DNA of 64,000 nucleotides from JBHENW01 sp046261875 (GTDB lineage: Bacteria; Acidobacteriota; Thermoanaerobaculia; UBA5066; Gp7-AA6): NCBI GenBank assembly GCA_046261875.1, contig JBHENW010000024.1:13238-77237 (forward strand), written 5' to 3'. Below are positions 43,868-51,503 of the stretch, in pieces. The notes under the pieces were generated by a model. It had not been told where the DNA came from. It made no database searches and saw only the letters and a program-made list of their open reading frames with translations. The translations under genes were made by a program, and so were the position numbers. Every line of letters starts with the position of its first letter. The first letter of the stretch is position 1.

Positions 43868-44850
43868 TGCGACCGTTCGAGTATGCGAGTCCCCGCCAGA
43901 AAGAGCAGGCGGTCGCGCTCCTTGGCGAGAGCTGGGCCGACGCGCAGGTCCTCGCCGGAGGGACCGACCTCCTCGCGCTGATGAAAGACGACGTCGTCAG
44001 CCCGAAGCGGCTCGTCGACATCAAGTCGGTCGCCGGCATGAACACGGTCACGTTCAGCCCCGGAACCGGTTTGCGCGTCGGCGCGCTCGTCCGACTGCAG
44101 GATTTCGCGGACCATGCCGAGGTGCGCCGCCGCTACCCGATGCTGGCTCATGCCGCCGGCGACGCCGCCAGCCCGCAGATACGCAACATGGCGACTCTGG
44201 GCGGAAACCTCTGCCAGCGTCCCCGGTGCTGGTACTTCCGAAACGGGCTCGGCCTCGTGCCGAAGAGCGAAGGCGGCAAGTCGCCGGTCCTCGAAGGGGA
44301 CAACCGGTATCACGCGATTCTCGGAAACGACGGCCCGGCGTACTTCGTCAGCCCCTCGAGCGTCGCCCCGGCGCTGATCGCGCTCGGCGCGCGCGCGCGC
44401 ATCTTCGGGCCCGGCGGCGCGCGCGAGGTTCCGCTGGAGAAGTTCTTCCGGATCCCGCTGAGCGAGAGCGATCGCGAGCACGACCTGAAGCCCAACGAGA
44501 TCGTCACGGAGATCGTCGTGCCGGCGCCGGCCGGTATGCGGACCGGTCATTACGAGGTCCGGCAGAGGGAAGACTTCGACTGGCCGCTCGCCACCGCTTC
44601 CGTCGCTCTCGCCTTGAACGGCGGCGCCGTGCGGTCCGCCAGGGTCGTGCTCGGTCACGTCGCTCCGGTGCCCTGGCTGTCCGAAGAGGCGGCGGTGGCA
44701 CTCGCCGGAAAGACGATCGATGAGCGGACGGCGGAGGCCGCCGGAGTCGCGGCCCTCGCCAAAGCGAAGAGCCTCGGCCGCAACGAATACAAGATCCAGC
44801 TCGCCCGTGTCGCGATCAAGCGCGCGCTCCTCGCCGCGGCGAAGGCATGA
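43867..44850 (+). CDS. FAD-binding subunit of the aldehyde/xanthine-dehydrogenase-type enzyme
   Basis: 327 residues. FAD-binding PCMH motifs AQVLAGGTDLLALMKDD and ATLGGNLCQRPRCWYFRN. The extra Cys pair in the latter is like that of PaoB-type subunits, which carry an additional 4Fe-4S cluster, although only some of the needed Cys are evident. The C-terminal CO-dehydrogenase-flavoprotein domain follows. The ATG overlaps the stop of the large-subunit gene (TGATG). It accepts electrons and hands them to an unknown external acceptor. Confidence 0.92.
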   Translation: MRPFEYASPRQKEQAVALLGESWADAQVLAGGTDLLALMKDDVVSPKRLVDIKSVAGMNTVTFSPGTGLRVGALVRLQDFADHAEVRRRYPMLAHAAGDAASPQIRNMATLGGNLCQRPRCWYFRNGLGLVPKSEGGKSPVLEGDNRYHAILGNDGPAYFVSPSSVAPALIALGARARIFGPGGAREVPLEKFFRIPLSESDREHDLKPNEIVTEIVVPAPAGMRTGHYEVRQREDFDWPLATASVALALNGGAVRSARVVLGHVAPVPWLSEEAAVALAGKTIDERTAEAAGVAALAKAKSLGRNEYKIQLARVAIKRALLAAAKA

Positions 44851-45065
44851 TCGCCGACCCGTTCGACACGAATCGCCCGGGCATTTGCCCGATGCTGCGG
44901 TGGAAGAACCAGTTCGTGCTCGTGGAGCGCGGGGTCGAGCCGGCCAGCCATGAAGGGCTCTTCTGGTGCCTGCAGACCCAGACCTGCATCGGCCCCGACG
45001 GCGGCATCGCCGAGCCGGAGCCTTGCAGCACGCGGTACCGTGAGTGCTACGGCGGAGTGGAATAA
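44847..45065 (+). CDS. 72-residue Cys-rich protein coupled to the molybdo-flavoenzyme operon
   Basis: Its ATG overlaps the FAD-subunit stop (ATGA). No signal peptide. The sequence has five Cys (GICPMLRWKNQF, FWCLQTQTCIGPDGG, EPEPCSTRYREC) and could hold a zinc or Fe-S site. Position and tight coupling suggest a small accessory subunit or maturation factor. I do not recognise a named family. Confidence 0.65.
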   Translation: MIADPFDTNRPGICPMLRWKNQFVLVERGVEPASHEGLFWCLQTQTCIGPDGGIAEPEPCSTRYRECYGGVE

Positions 45066-45104
45066 AGCGGACGATAAAATCCCTCTTTCGGTGAGGAGAG
45101 TCCC

Positions 45105-45776
45105 ATGAAGAAGCTCGCGTTTTGCGTGATCCTGTTCTCCACCGTCGGCATCGCCGTCTCAACCGCCCAGCAGATCCAGGGCGATTACATCGAGACCCGG
45201 AGCGCCGACGTGTACACCGGCTCCTGCTTCGCCAACGGCGAGGTCGGGCTGGTCGGCAACGAGGCCATCCTCGGCTGGCGCGTCTCGAAAGGCTCCTGGA
45301 ACGGAGTCTCGCTCGAGGGCAAGAGCGTGGTCGCCGCGGTAAAGGCCAGGGCGACGCTCGGCGACCCCTATGACGATCCCTACCCGGCCAGGGCCGTGGT
45401 CATCGTGGACGAGAGAGCCAGCGCCCCGCAGCGGACTGCCCTGCTGGCCTTCGCGAAACAGATGGGGGGACGCCTGCTGGAGAACGTGAACACCGTGATC
45501 GAGGCGCCGATCTCCTTCGACGTCGCGGACCACGCGTCCGGCCGACACGGGGCGGCGCTGCTCCGCGCGGGGCGCTTCGTGACCGTGCAAACCAGGTCCG
45601 TGAACGAGAACGACCACCTGTGCGGTAACGAGGAAACGTTCTATCCCCCGCTGACGAAGACCACGCACGCGATGCCCGCGGTCGCTCTGACGGACCGGTT
45701 CCAGGGCCCCGGCCTCGGCGAGACCTGGAACAGCCGCGACAAGCGGAGCGCGTTCGTCGGCACCTTCGCGCGCTGA
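45105..45776 (+). CDS. Secreted DUF1326 protein
   Basis: 223 residues, signal peptide FCVILFSTVGIAVSTAQ, then the DUF1326 pattern GDYIETRSADVYTGSCFANG and VGNEAILGWRVSKGSWNGVS; later DHASGRHGAALLRAGRFV. It stands 39 bp after the Cys-rich gene behind GAGGAG and may belong to the same operon. The domain function is unknown. An AGCGGC-GATC-GCCGCT hairpin with CTTT follows the stop. Confidence 0.85.
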   Translation: MKKLAFCVILFSTVGIAVSTAQQIQGDYIETRSADVYTGSCFANGEVGLVGNEAILGWRVSKGSWNGVSLEGKSVVAAVKARATLGDPYDDPYPARAVVIVDERASAPQRTALLAFAKQMGGRLLENVNTVIEAPISFDVADHASGRHGAALLRAGRFVTVQTRSVNENDHLCGNEETFYPPLTKTTHAMPAVALTDRFQGPGLGETWNSRDKRSAFVGTFAR

Positions 45777-45787
45777 GGACCGAAAGT

Positions 45788-45803
45788 AGCGGCGATCGCC
45801 GCT
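45788..45803 (+). terminator. Hairpin AGCGGCGATCGCCGCT after the DUF1326 gene
   Basis: A perfect 6-bp stem with loop GATC, 12 bp after the stop, followed by CTTTG. It is a weak terminator candidate separating the oxidoreductase operon from the toxin-antitoxin promoter. Confidence 0.4.
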
Positions 45804-45818
45804 CTTTGCAACTTGCTG

Positions 45819-45841
45819 AATTACGGTTGCTTGCCGTAATT
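45819..45841. repeat. Inverted repeat AATTACGG/CCGTAATT upstream of the toxin-antitoxin module
   Basis: Perfect 8-bp arms around a 7-bp centre (TTGCTTG). A partial direct repeat of TTGCCGTAATTCC follows (TTGCCGAAATTCC at about 45849). The stretch is AT-richer than its neighbourhood. It lies just before the -35 box. Confidence 0.5.
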
Positions 45842-45869
45842 CCGGTTCTTGCCGAAATTCCATGCCCAC

Positions 45870-45919
45870 TTGACAACGCGTAACCAATTTGTACAAAATG
45901 GCGTACATTTGGCTGTACA
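45870..45919 (+). promoter_or_regulatory. Toxin-antitoxin promoter with three TGTACA-type operator boxes
   Basis: -35 TTGACA (45870-45875) and -10 TACAAA (45892-45897) are 16 bp apart. TGTACA is at 45890-45895, CGTACA at 45902-45907 and TGTACA at 45914-45919, exactly 12 bp apart. TGTACA is the known core hexamer bound by YefM antitoxin in yefM-yoeB operators. The first box covers the -10 element, so bound antitoxin would block RNA polymerase. Confidence 0.75.
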
Positions 45920-45936
45920 GAATGTGAAGGCATGGA

Positions 45937-46209
45937 ATGACCTATGAACTCTCAATTACCCAGGCGCGCGCTGAGCTGACCAAGCTTCCGGAGCGGCTGG
46001 CGAAGAGTCCCGACACGATTAAGGTGACGCGCCAAGGGAAGGCCGTTCTCGCCGTTCTGCCCTGGGAACTCTACGAGTCAATCCTCGAAACGATGGAAGT
46101 GCTGGGCGACCGCGAGCTCCTGGATTCGCTTCGCCAGAGCGAGCAGGATATTCGGCGCGGTCGCACCGCCTCCCATGAGGAGGTCGGGCGGCGACTCGGG
46201 TTGGCCTGA
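45937..46209 (+). CDS. Phd/YefM-family antitoxin
   Basis: 90 residues: opening MTYELSITQARAELTKLPER with VTRQGKAVLAVLPWELYESI is the Phd/YefM dimerising DNA-binding fold; the charged tail (SEQDIRRGRTASHEEVGRRL) is the toxin-binding part. It binds and neutralises the following RelE-like toxin and represses the operon through the TGTACA boxes. The stop is shared with the first codon of the toxin frame. Confidence 0.9.
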   Translation: MTYELSITQARAELTKLPERLAKSPDTIKVTRQGKAVLAVLPWELYESILETMEVLGDRELLDSLRQSEQDIRRGRTASHEEVGRRLGLA

Positions 46210-46559
46210 CGCCCTCGCGTACCCATCAAGTTCGCTGGACTGAAACCGCGACGGGCTTGCTAAAAGCCGTCGGCGACAAGCGCCATCGGAAGAAGATCTA
46301 CGAAACGGCCGGCCGACTCTCGGCCAATTCGCTTCTGCAAGGAAAACCGCTCGCGGAGGATCTGATCGGATTTCGCGGTTTGCGCGCCGTGGGCCAGCGA
46401 TATCGAATCATCTACTCCGTCGACCCCGACATCGTCCATGTCTGGGCCGTGGGGGGACTGCGACGAGAGGGCTCCCGCTCTGACATCTACGAACTCGCTC
46501 GACGACTACTTCGCCAGGGTCTTATTGGGCCGTCGCGTGGACGGGGGAAAAAGAAGTGA
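46206..46559 (+). CDS. RelE/ParE-superfamily toxin, apparent CTG start
   Basis: About 117 residues. The fold pattern is THQVRWTETATGLLKAVGDK, GKPLAEDLIGFRGLRAVGQR and YRIIYSVDPDIVHVWAVGG, ending in RSDIYELARRLL. Such toxins are mostly ribosome-dependent mRNA endonucleases. The first standard start is TTG 46257, but this would delete the conserved first strand (QVRWTETAT). CTG 46206 overlaps the antitoxin stop as CTGA, the place where ATGA is normally found, and is the likely start. Confidence 0.82.
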   Translation: MTPSRTHQVRWTETATGLLKAVGDKRHRKKIYETAGRLSANSLLQGKPLAEDLIGFRGLRAVGQRYRIIYSVDPDIVHVWAVGGLRREGSRSDIYELARRLLRQGLIGPSRGRGKKK

Positions 46560-46621
46560 CTACGAAGCCCGTCAGCCGACGGGCCGGGTAATCGCGCCCC
46601 TAGATACCGGCTTTCGTTTTC

Positions 46622-46709
46622 TGGTTGCGGGAGCAGGATTTAGCCGCGGGCGGACCCGCGGCTGTCTCTGATTGCGATGACTTTGAGCGGGCGGCCACGA
46701 CGGCCGCCC
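46622..46709. repeat. REP-like palindromes with a second tRNA-fMet 3' fragment
   Basis: TGGTTGCGGGAGCAGGATTT (46622-46641) repeats the tRNA-fMet 3' end with one mismatch. It is followed by AGCCGCGGG-CGGA-CCCGCGGCT (46642-46663) and GGGCGGCC-ACGAC-GGCCGCCC (46689-46709), both perfect palindromes. The same kinds of units occur at 40428-40700. Confidence 0.65.
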
Positions 46710-46750
46710 CTACGGCACGCCGAGGCGATCCCAATCCCGCCGAAAAAGAA

Positions 46751-46774
46751 ACGCCCGGAGTCTCCTCCCGGCGT
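46751..46774 (-). terminator. Rho-independent terminator of tRNA-fMet
   Basis: On the minus strand, 10 bases beyond the tRNA 3' end, CGCCGGGAG and CTCCGGGCG form a stem with one mismatch and loop GAGA, followed by TTTCTTTTT. Confidence 0.8.
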
Positions 46775-46783
46775 CTTAGAAAC

Positions 46784-46861
<78 letters not shown>

Positions 46862-46906
46862 TCTGGAATGGCGCACCTTATCGAAGGCCTCGTTTGCCGT
46901 CAAGCC

Positions 46907-47287
46907 TCAGCGTAGTGGATCGGGAGCCGTCGGCAAAGGCGTGGGAACCGGCGTGGGAGCGCCTTTCTGCCGCGTGAGGCTTCCCTTGGGGTACAGCAGG
47001 ACGAGCTCGTCGGAACGTACGAGATGCAGCTCTTCCCGGGCGAGCTTCTCCGCGGGGTAATCGTGGCGCGAGGCGGCCTGGACCGCTGAGCGCATCTCCT
47101 CGTTCTCCCGCTGGAGCTCCGCGATCTTCCGGTCGAGCTCCCTGACCTCCGCGCGCGCTTTCTTGAGCTCGAGCAGCCGCGGGTCGGTCACGAGCAGAAA
47201 CGCGAGCACGAGCCCGGTCGCGGCGACCGACCAGAGGAACCAAGCCAGGGGGCGCGGACCGCGCGGCACCGCGGAGGGATCCTTCAT
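46907..47287 (-). CDS. FtsB/DivIC-like septum formation initiator protein
   Basis: 126 residues: short cytoplasmic N-terminus, one membrane helix (WFLWSVAATGLVLAFLLV, about 16-33) and a leucine-zipper coiled coil (ARAEVRELDRKIAELQRENE) with EKLAREELHLVRSDELVLLY, the FtsB pattern. The C-terminus is Pro-rich. It acts in the FtsQBL division complex. The ATG overlaps the enolase stop (ATGA); the eno-ftsB order is common in bacteria. Confidence 0.88.
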   Translation of the reverse strand: MKDPSAVPRGPRPLAWFLWSVAATGLVLAFLLVTDPRLLELKKARAEVRELDRKIAELQRENEEMRSAVQAASRHDYPAEKLAREELHLVRSDELVLLYPKGSLTRQKGAPTPVPTPLPTAPDPLR

Positions 47288-48564
47288 GATGGAAACGCCG
47301 CCGTGCCCGCGAAGATCCCGGAGCCGGCGAGCTCCTCCTCGATCGTCAGGAGTCGGTTGTACTTGACCATGCGCTCCCCGCGGCTCGCCGAACCGGTCTT
47401 GATGAGGCCGGAATTGACCGCCACGGCCAGGTCCGCGATCGAGTCGTCGGTCGTCTCGCCGGACCGGTGCGAGATGACGGCGCGGTAGGCGCTGCTCTGG
47501 GCGAGGCGCACGGCCTCCAGAGTCTCCGTCACGGTGCCGACCTGGTTCAGCTTGATCAGGATGGCGTTGGCGATCCCGTTCTCGATGCCCTGCCCGAGGA
47601 TCTCGGGATTGGTCACGAAGACGTCGTCCCCGACGAGCAGCACCTTCTCCCCGAGACGGCGCGTGATCGCGCTCCACCCCTCTCGGTCCCCCTCCGCCAT
47701 CCCGTCCTCGATCGAGGCGATCGGGTAGTCCTTCACGAGCGCGGCCCAGTAGTCGACCATCTTTTCGGAGGAGAGCTTCAGACCCTCCCCTTCCAGGACA
47801 TACTGCCGCTTGTCGTAGAACTCGGAGGCGGCGGGATCCAGCGCGATGACGACGTCCTCCCCCGCCTCGTACCCGGCGGCCCGGATCCCCGCCACGAGAA
47901 GGTCCAGCGCTTCGCGCGCGGAGCCGATGTCCGGAGCGAAGCCGCCCTCGTCGCCGACCCCCGTCGAGAGCCCTTTCTTGTTGAGGATTCCCTTCAGGGC
48001 ATGAAAGACCTCGACACCCGCGCGCAGCCCCTCCGCGAAAGTCTCGAAGCCGATCGGGCAGACCATGAACTCCTGGTGATCGAGACGGTTGTCGGCGTGC
48101 GCGCCGCCGTTGATGAGGTTCATCATCGGGACGGGCAGCGTCCGCGCGCCCGAGCCGCCGAGGTAGCGGTAGAGCGGGAGATTCGACGCCTCCGCCGAGG
48201 CCCGCGCGACGGCGAGGGAGACGCCGAGGATGGCGTTGGCTCCGAGCCGCCCTTTGTTGGGCGTCCCGTCGAGCTCGATCAGGATCCGGTCGATGAGCGC
48301 CTGGTCCCGGGCGTCGGCGCCCTTGAGCTCCTCCGCGATCTCGCCGTTGACGTGCGAGACGGCCTTGCGCACGCCCTTCCCCCCGTACCGGCCCTTCTCG
48401 CCGTCCCGCAGCTCGAGCGCTTCTCTCTCCCCCGTCGACGCGCCGGACGGCACCCCGGCCCGTCCGGTCGCTCCTCCCGAAAGGAGGACCTCGACCTCGA
48501 CGGTCGGATTCCCCCGGGAATCGAGGATCTCGCGGCCGAGGATGTCCTCGATCTGGAAGCTCAA
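47284..48564 (-). CDS. eno: Enolase
   Basis: 426 residues, the usual length. It interconverts 2-phosphoglycerate and phosphoenolpyruvate. N-terminal LGREILDSRGNPTVEVEVLL, catalytic loop PSGASTGEREALELRDG, GVGDEGGFAPDI, the Mg site regions IALDPAASEFYD and SIEDGMAEGDREGW, and IKLNQVGTVTETLEA. The start is TTG 48564 (MSFQIEDILGR), overlapping the phosphomannomutase stop as TTGA. Also an RNA-degradosome partner in some bacteria. Confidence 0.97.
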   Translation of the reverse strand: MSFQIEDILGREILDSRGNPTVEVEVLLSGGATGRAGVPSGASTGEREALELRDGEKGRYGGKGVRKAVSHVNGEIAEELKGADARDQALIDRILIELDGTPNKGRLGANAILGVSLAVARASAEASNLPLYRYLGGSGARTLPVPMMNLINGGAHADNRLDHQEFMVCPIGFETFAEGLRAGVEVFHALKGILNKKGLSTGVGDEGGFAPDIGSAREALDLLVAGIRAAGYEAGEDVVIALDPAASEFYDKRQYVLEGEGLKLSSEKMVDYWAALVKDYPIASIEDGMAEGDREGWSAITRRLGEKVLLVGDDVFVTNPEILGQGIENGIANAILIKLNQVGTVTETLEAVRLAQSSAYRAVISHRSGETTDDSIADLAVAVNSGLIKTGSASRGERMVKYNRLLTIEEELAGSGIFAGTAAFPS

Positions 48565-49955
48565 GGGGAGAGCAGTTCCCGGCCGGCCTGGGCCAGCTCG
48601 GCGATGGCGTCTTCCGAGCGCGCTTCGACGTACACGCGGGCGAGAGGCTCCGTTCCGGACTCGCGAACCAGAATCCACGAACCGTCTTCCAAAATCAACT
48701 TCATTCCGTCCACGAGGTTCACGGACGCGACCCGGCGGCCGGCCAGCCGCTCGGGCGCAGACGAGCGGCGCCGCGCGAGCGCCTGACGCGCCTCCGGCGA
48801 CAACTCGAGGTCCAGGCGGCGCGAGAAGAACGGCCCGATCTCCGAAGTCAGATCCTTCCAGAGCTCGTCGAGCGTCTTGCCCGTCGCGCCGACCATCTCG
48901 GCGACCAGGAGGTCCGCGAGGATCCCGTCCTTCTCCGGCACGTGCCCCTCGACCGTCAGGCCCGCGCTCTCCTCGGCGCCGAAGATGATCTCGCCGGCGA
49001 TGAGCTTCTCCCCGATGTACTTGAAGCCGACGGGCGTCTCGTAGAGGGGCACCCCCGCGCGGCTCGCGATCGCGTCGAGGGCGTGGGTCGTCGCGACGCT
49101 GCGGGCGACGCCCCCCCGCCGGCCTTTGCGCCCGAGAAGATCCCGGAGGAGGAGCGCCAGGATCTCGTTGGGCAGGACGTACTGGCCGTCCGCGCCGCAG
49201 ACCCCGAACCGGTCGGCATCGCCGTCGCAGGCGAGCCCCAACCGCGACCCGTGCCCGCGGACCTCCTCGCCCAGCCGGACGAGTTCCGCCGCGCCGCACT
49301 GGGGCGATTCGCCCCCGAACAGCGGGTCGCGCGCCGCGTTCAACCGGAGCACCTCGGCCGCGGCGCCCTCCAGAAACGCGTCGAGGAAGCCCACGGAAGT
49401 CCCGAAACGGAAATCGAGCGAAAAGTGCGGCCGGCCCCGCCCGACCGCTTCGCGGTCCACCTTCTCCGCCAGGTCGGCGAGGTAGGGCGGCGCGGGATCG
49501 AAGGTCGTAACCGGATCGGGCGGCGGCGCGGCCACATCCGCGCTGCCGGCGATCGCCTCCTCGATCCGGTGCGTGGTCTCGGGAAGGGCCGGGGCGCCCT
49601 CGCTCGTGGAGAATTTGATGCCGAGATAGCGGGGAGGATTGTGGCTGGCGGTGAAGTTGACGGCGCCGGCGGCGCTGCGGCGGCGGATCTCGAAGGCGAG
49701 GACCGGGGTCGGCACCGGCCGCGCGCTCATTTCGGAGGCGAAACCGGCGCGCATGAAGAGCCGGACGGCTTCCGCCGCGAACCGGTCGGCCAGGAACCGC
49801 GTGTCGTAGCCCACGAGAACGAGCTGCCCGGAGCGACCGTCTTCCTGCAGCACCTTCGCGATCGCGGCGATGACGCGGCGGGCATTGCCGAAGGTGAACT
49901 CTTCGGCCAGAACGGCCCGCCAGCCGGAGGTGCCGAAGGTGATCTTAGGGGTCAA
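48561..49955 (-). CDS. Phosphomannomutase/phosphoglucomutase
   Basis: 464 residues of the alpha-D-phosphohexomutase family. Catalytic serine loop TASHNPPRYLGIKFST, metal loop DGDADRFGVCG, sugar loop GAEESAGLTVEGH and phosphate-binding RESGTEPLARVYVE are all present. It supplies mannose-1-P or glucose-1-P for the polysaccharide cluster nearby. The start TTG 49955 lies inside the arm of a 62-bp palindrome; no better start exists upstream before the frame leaves the palindrome. Confidence 0.93.
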   Translation of the reverse strand: MTPKITFGTSGWRAVLAEEFTFGNARRVIAAIAKVLQEDGRSGQLVLVGYDTRFLADRFAAEAVRLFMRAGFASEMSARPVPTPVLAFEIRRRSAAGAVNFTASHNPPRYLGIKFSTSEGAPALPETTHRIEEAIAGSADVAAPPPDPVTTFDPAPPYLADLAEKVDREAVGRGRPHFSLDFRFGTSVGFLDAFLEGAAAEVLRLNAARDPLFGGESPQCGAAELVRLGEEVRGHGSRLGLACDGDADRFGVCGADGQYVLPNEILALLLRDLLGRKGRRGGVARSVATTHALDAIASRAGVPLYETPVGFKYIGEKLIAGEIIFGAEESAGLTVEGHVPEKDGILADLLVAEMVGATGKTLDELWKDLTSEIGPFFSRRLDLELSPEARQALARRRSSAPERLAGRRVASVNLVDGMKLILEDGSWILVRESGTEPLARVYVEARSEDAIAELAQAGRELLSP

Positions 49956-50009
49956 TCGTGCATTCCTGCACTTTTGGGCCGCAAAAATGCAATATGCACG
50001 ATTGACCCC
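49948..50009. repeat. 62-bp imperfect palindrome between divergent genes
   Basis: Outer arms GGGGTCAATCGTGCAT and ATGCACGATTGACCCC are perfectly complementary (16 bp). Inner parts match with a few mismatches and a one-base gap to a GGCC centre. One arm contains the TTG start of phosphomannomutase; the other ends 2 bp before the ATG of the CAP-domain gene. The size and shape fit a REP/MITE-like hairpin or a two-way operator. Confidence 0.8.
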
Positions 50010-50011
50010 CA

Positions 50012-51043
50012 ATGCATGCCGCGAGCAAGCTAACACGGAGCCTTCTCGCCGGCGCCGCGCTGCAGGCCGCGGCGCTCGGTTGCATCCGCGACGGTTCCTT
50101 CGGAGGTCGGCTCTCCGCCACGTCCCCGCCTGCCGGGGAGCTACGGATCGTCGCACCGGACCTGGCGGCACCACTCTCCGAGCGGATCCCCGATCTGACG
50201 TACCCCCACGATCCCGTCCGCGTGGCCGTCTTCGAGCGCATCAATCGCGATCGGATCGACGGGGGCTTGACGCCGGTCCTATGGGACGAGGGCGCGGCCC
50301 GGGTCGCCGACGCGTTCTGCGTCCGGCAGGTGCGCGAGCGCTCGCGCGGGCACTACCTCACCGACGGCGTCCCGCCGTACGCGCGCACCGGACTGGCGGG
50401 CGTCTTCGGCCTGCAGTCGGAGAACTCGTTCTCCTGGATCACGTCGGCGCTGGAGATCCGCGAGAAGCTCGAGGACCTCGCCCTGATCGGCCACGAGCAA
50501 ATGGTGTCGGAGAAGCCGCCGCACGACGGCCACCGCCGGACGATCCTCGACCCGGACGCGACGCACGTCGGCGTGGGGTACGCGGCGGCAGACGGCCGGT
50601 TTCAGATGGCTCAGGAATTCCTGACGCGGCACCTCGAGCGACTGAGCCTCTCGCGGGCGGCGCACCTCCGGCATGTCGTCCGGCTGGAGGGGCGGACGGT
50701 CGAGCGGCGCAGGCTCCAGTTCGTCACCGTGTCCGTCGAGCCCCCGCCGCGTCCTCTCACGCGCGCCGAGGCGAGCTCCCGGTCGAGCTATTCCTATCCC
50801 CGCCCGAGCTTCGCCTACGTGCCGGAAGGCCGGCGGGCGATCGAGGTGGCGGGAGTCGGCACGCAACCGGCGATCCGGATGCGAGGCGACCGGGGGTTCT
50901 CCTTCACGCTCCTTCCCGATTCCCCGGGCCTCTGGACGGTCCTCTTCCACACGAGCTGGGCCGACGGCTCGGCCACGACTCCGGGAGGCCTCGCGGTCGT
51001 GCGGGTCGAGCGGGCGCCCCCCGCGGACGCCGCCACCCGATGA
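50012..51043 (+). CDS. CAP/SCP-domain lipoprotein
   Basis: 343 residues, signal peptide with lipobox (AAALGC). Residues about 70-210 form a CAP (SCP/Tpx/Ag5) domain: FERINRDRIDGGLTPVLWDE, GVFGLQSENSFSWITSALEI and HDGHRRTILDPDATHVGVGY. The usual active-site His/Glu positions are partly visible. The C-terminal 130 residues are beta-rich (SFTLLPDSPGLWTVLFHTSW) and probably surface-exposed. It starts directly after the palindrome arm. Function of bacterial CAP proteins is mostly unknown; wall or lipid binding is suggested. Confidence 0.85.
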   Translation: MHAASKLTRSLLAGAALQAAALGCIRDGSFGGRLSATSPPAGELRIVAPDLAAPLSERIPDLTYPHDPVRVAVFERINRDRIDGGLTPVLWDEGAARVADAFCVRQVRERSRGHYLTDGVPPYARTGLAGVFGLQSENSFSWITSALEIREKLEDLALIGHEQMVSEKPPHDGHRRTILDPDATHVGVGYAAADGRFQMAQEFLTRHLERLSLSRAAHLRHVVRLEGRTVERRRLQFVTVSVEPPPRPLTRAEASSRSSYSYPRPSFAYVPEGRRAIEVAGVGTQPAIRMRGDRGFSFTLLPDSPGLWTVLFHTSWADGSATTPGGLAVVRVERAPPADAATR

Positions 51044-51360
51044 TAACGGTCCTCATCGTCGCGCCCCCCCGCCCGGACCTCGCGGAGCTGGAAGTCCGGG
51101 ATCCTTCCATCGAAATCCTCTTCGCGCGGGACGCGGAAGAGACGCTCGAGAAGCTCGGCCGGAACCGCCGGATCGACGCGGTACTCCTTCTCGAGAAAGA
51201 CCCGCGGGCGACTGCCGAAGAGATCCTCCAGGACAATCCGGCTGCACCGCCGCTCTATGCACCGCTCCCGGGCGCCGGCGTCGCCGGTGTACGCCCCCTC
51301 GCACCGGCACCCCCCTGGGACCTGCTGTCCTGGATCCGGCGCGACCTTTCGGCCGCCTGA
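51040..51360 (+). CDS. Receiver-like protein of unknown function
   Basis: 106 residues, ATG overlapping the CAP gene stop (ATGA). It starts MITVLIVAPPRPDLAELEVR and continues FARDAEETLEKLGRNRRIDA and VLLLEKDPRATAEEILQDNP, resembling a degenerate receiver fold without the acidic pocket and phosphorylatable Asp. Ends LLSWIRRDLSAA. The function is not known. Confidence 0.65.
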   Translation: MITVLIVAPPRPDLAELEVRDPSIEILFARDAEETLEKLGRNRRIDAVLLLEKDPRATAEEILQDNPAAPPLYAPLPGAGVAGVRPLAPAPPWDLLSWIRRDLSAA

Positions 51361-51503
51361 AAAGGCCGGGTGGCCCCGGCCGGCGTCGGTTAAGATGTCG
51401 GTCCGGCGTCTTACCGGACGCGGAAGAAAAGATGAACACGGATGCCCCCGCTTCGGGCGCCGAGCGGCGTCAAATGCGGCATCCATGAGGGTTAGGGGGC
51501 GCG

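Noticed and set aside
51432..51488. Possible 18-codon leader peptide before ricT
   Set aside because: No ribosome site, no regulatory hairpin with clear alternatives, and no residue bias to suggest attenuation.
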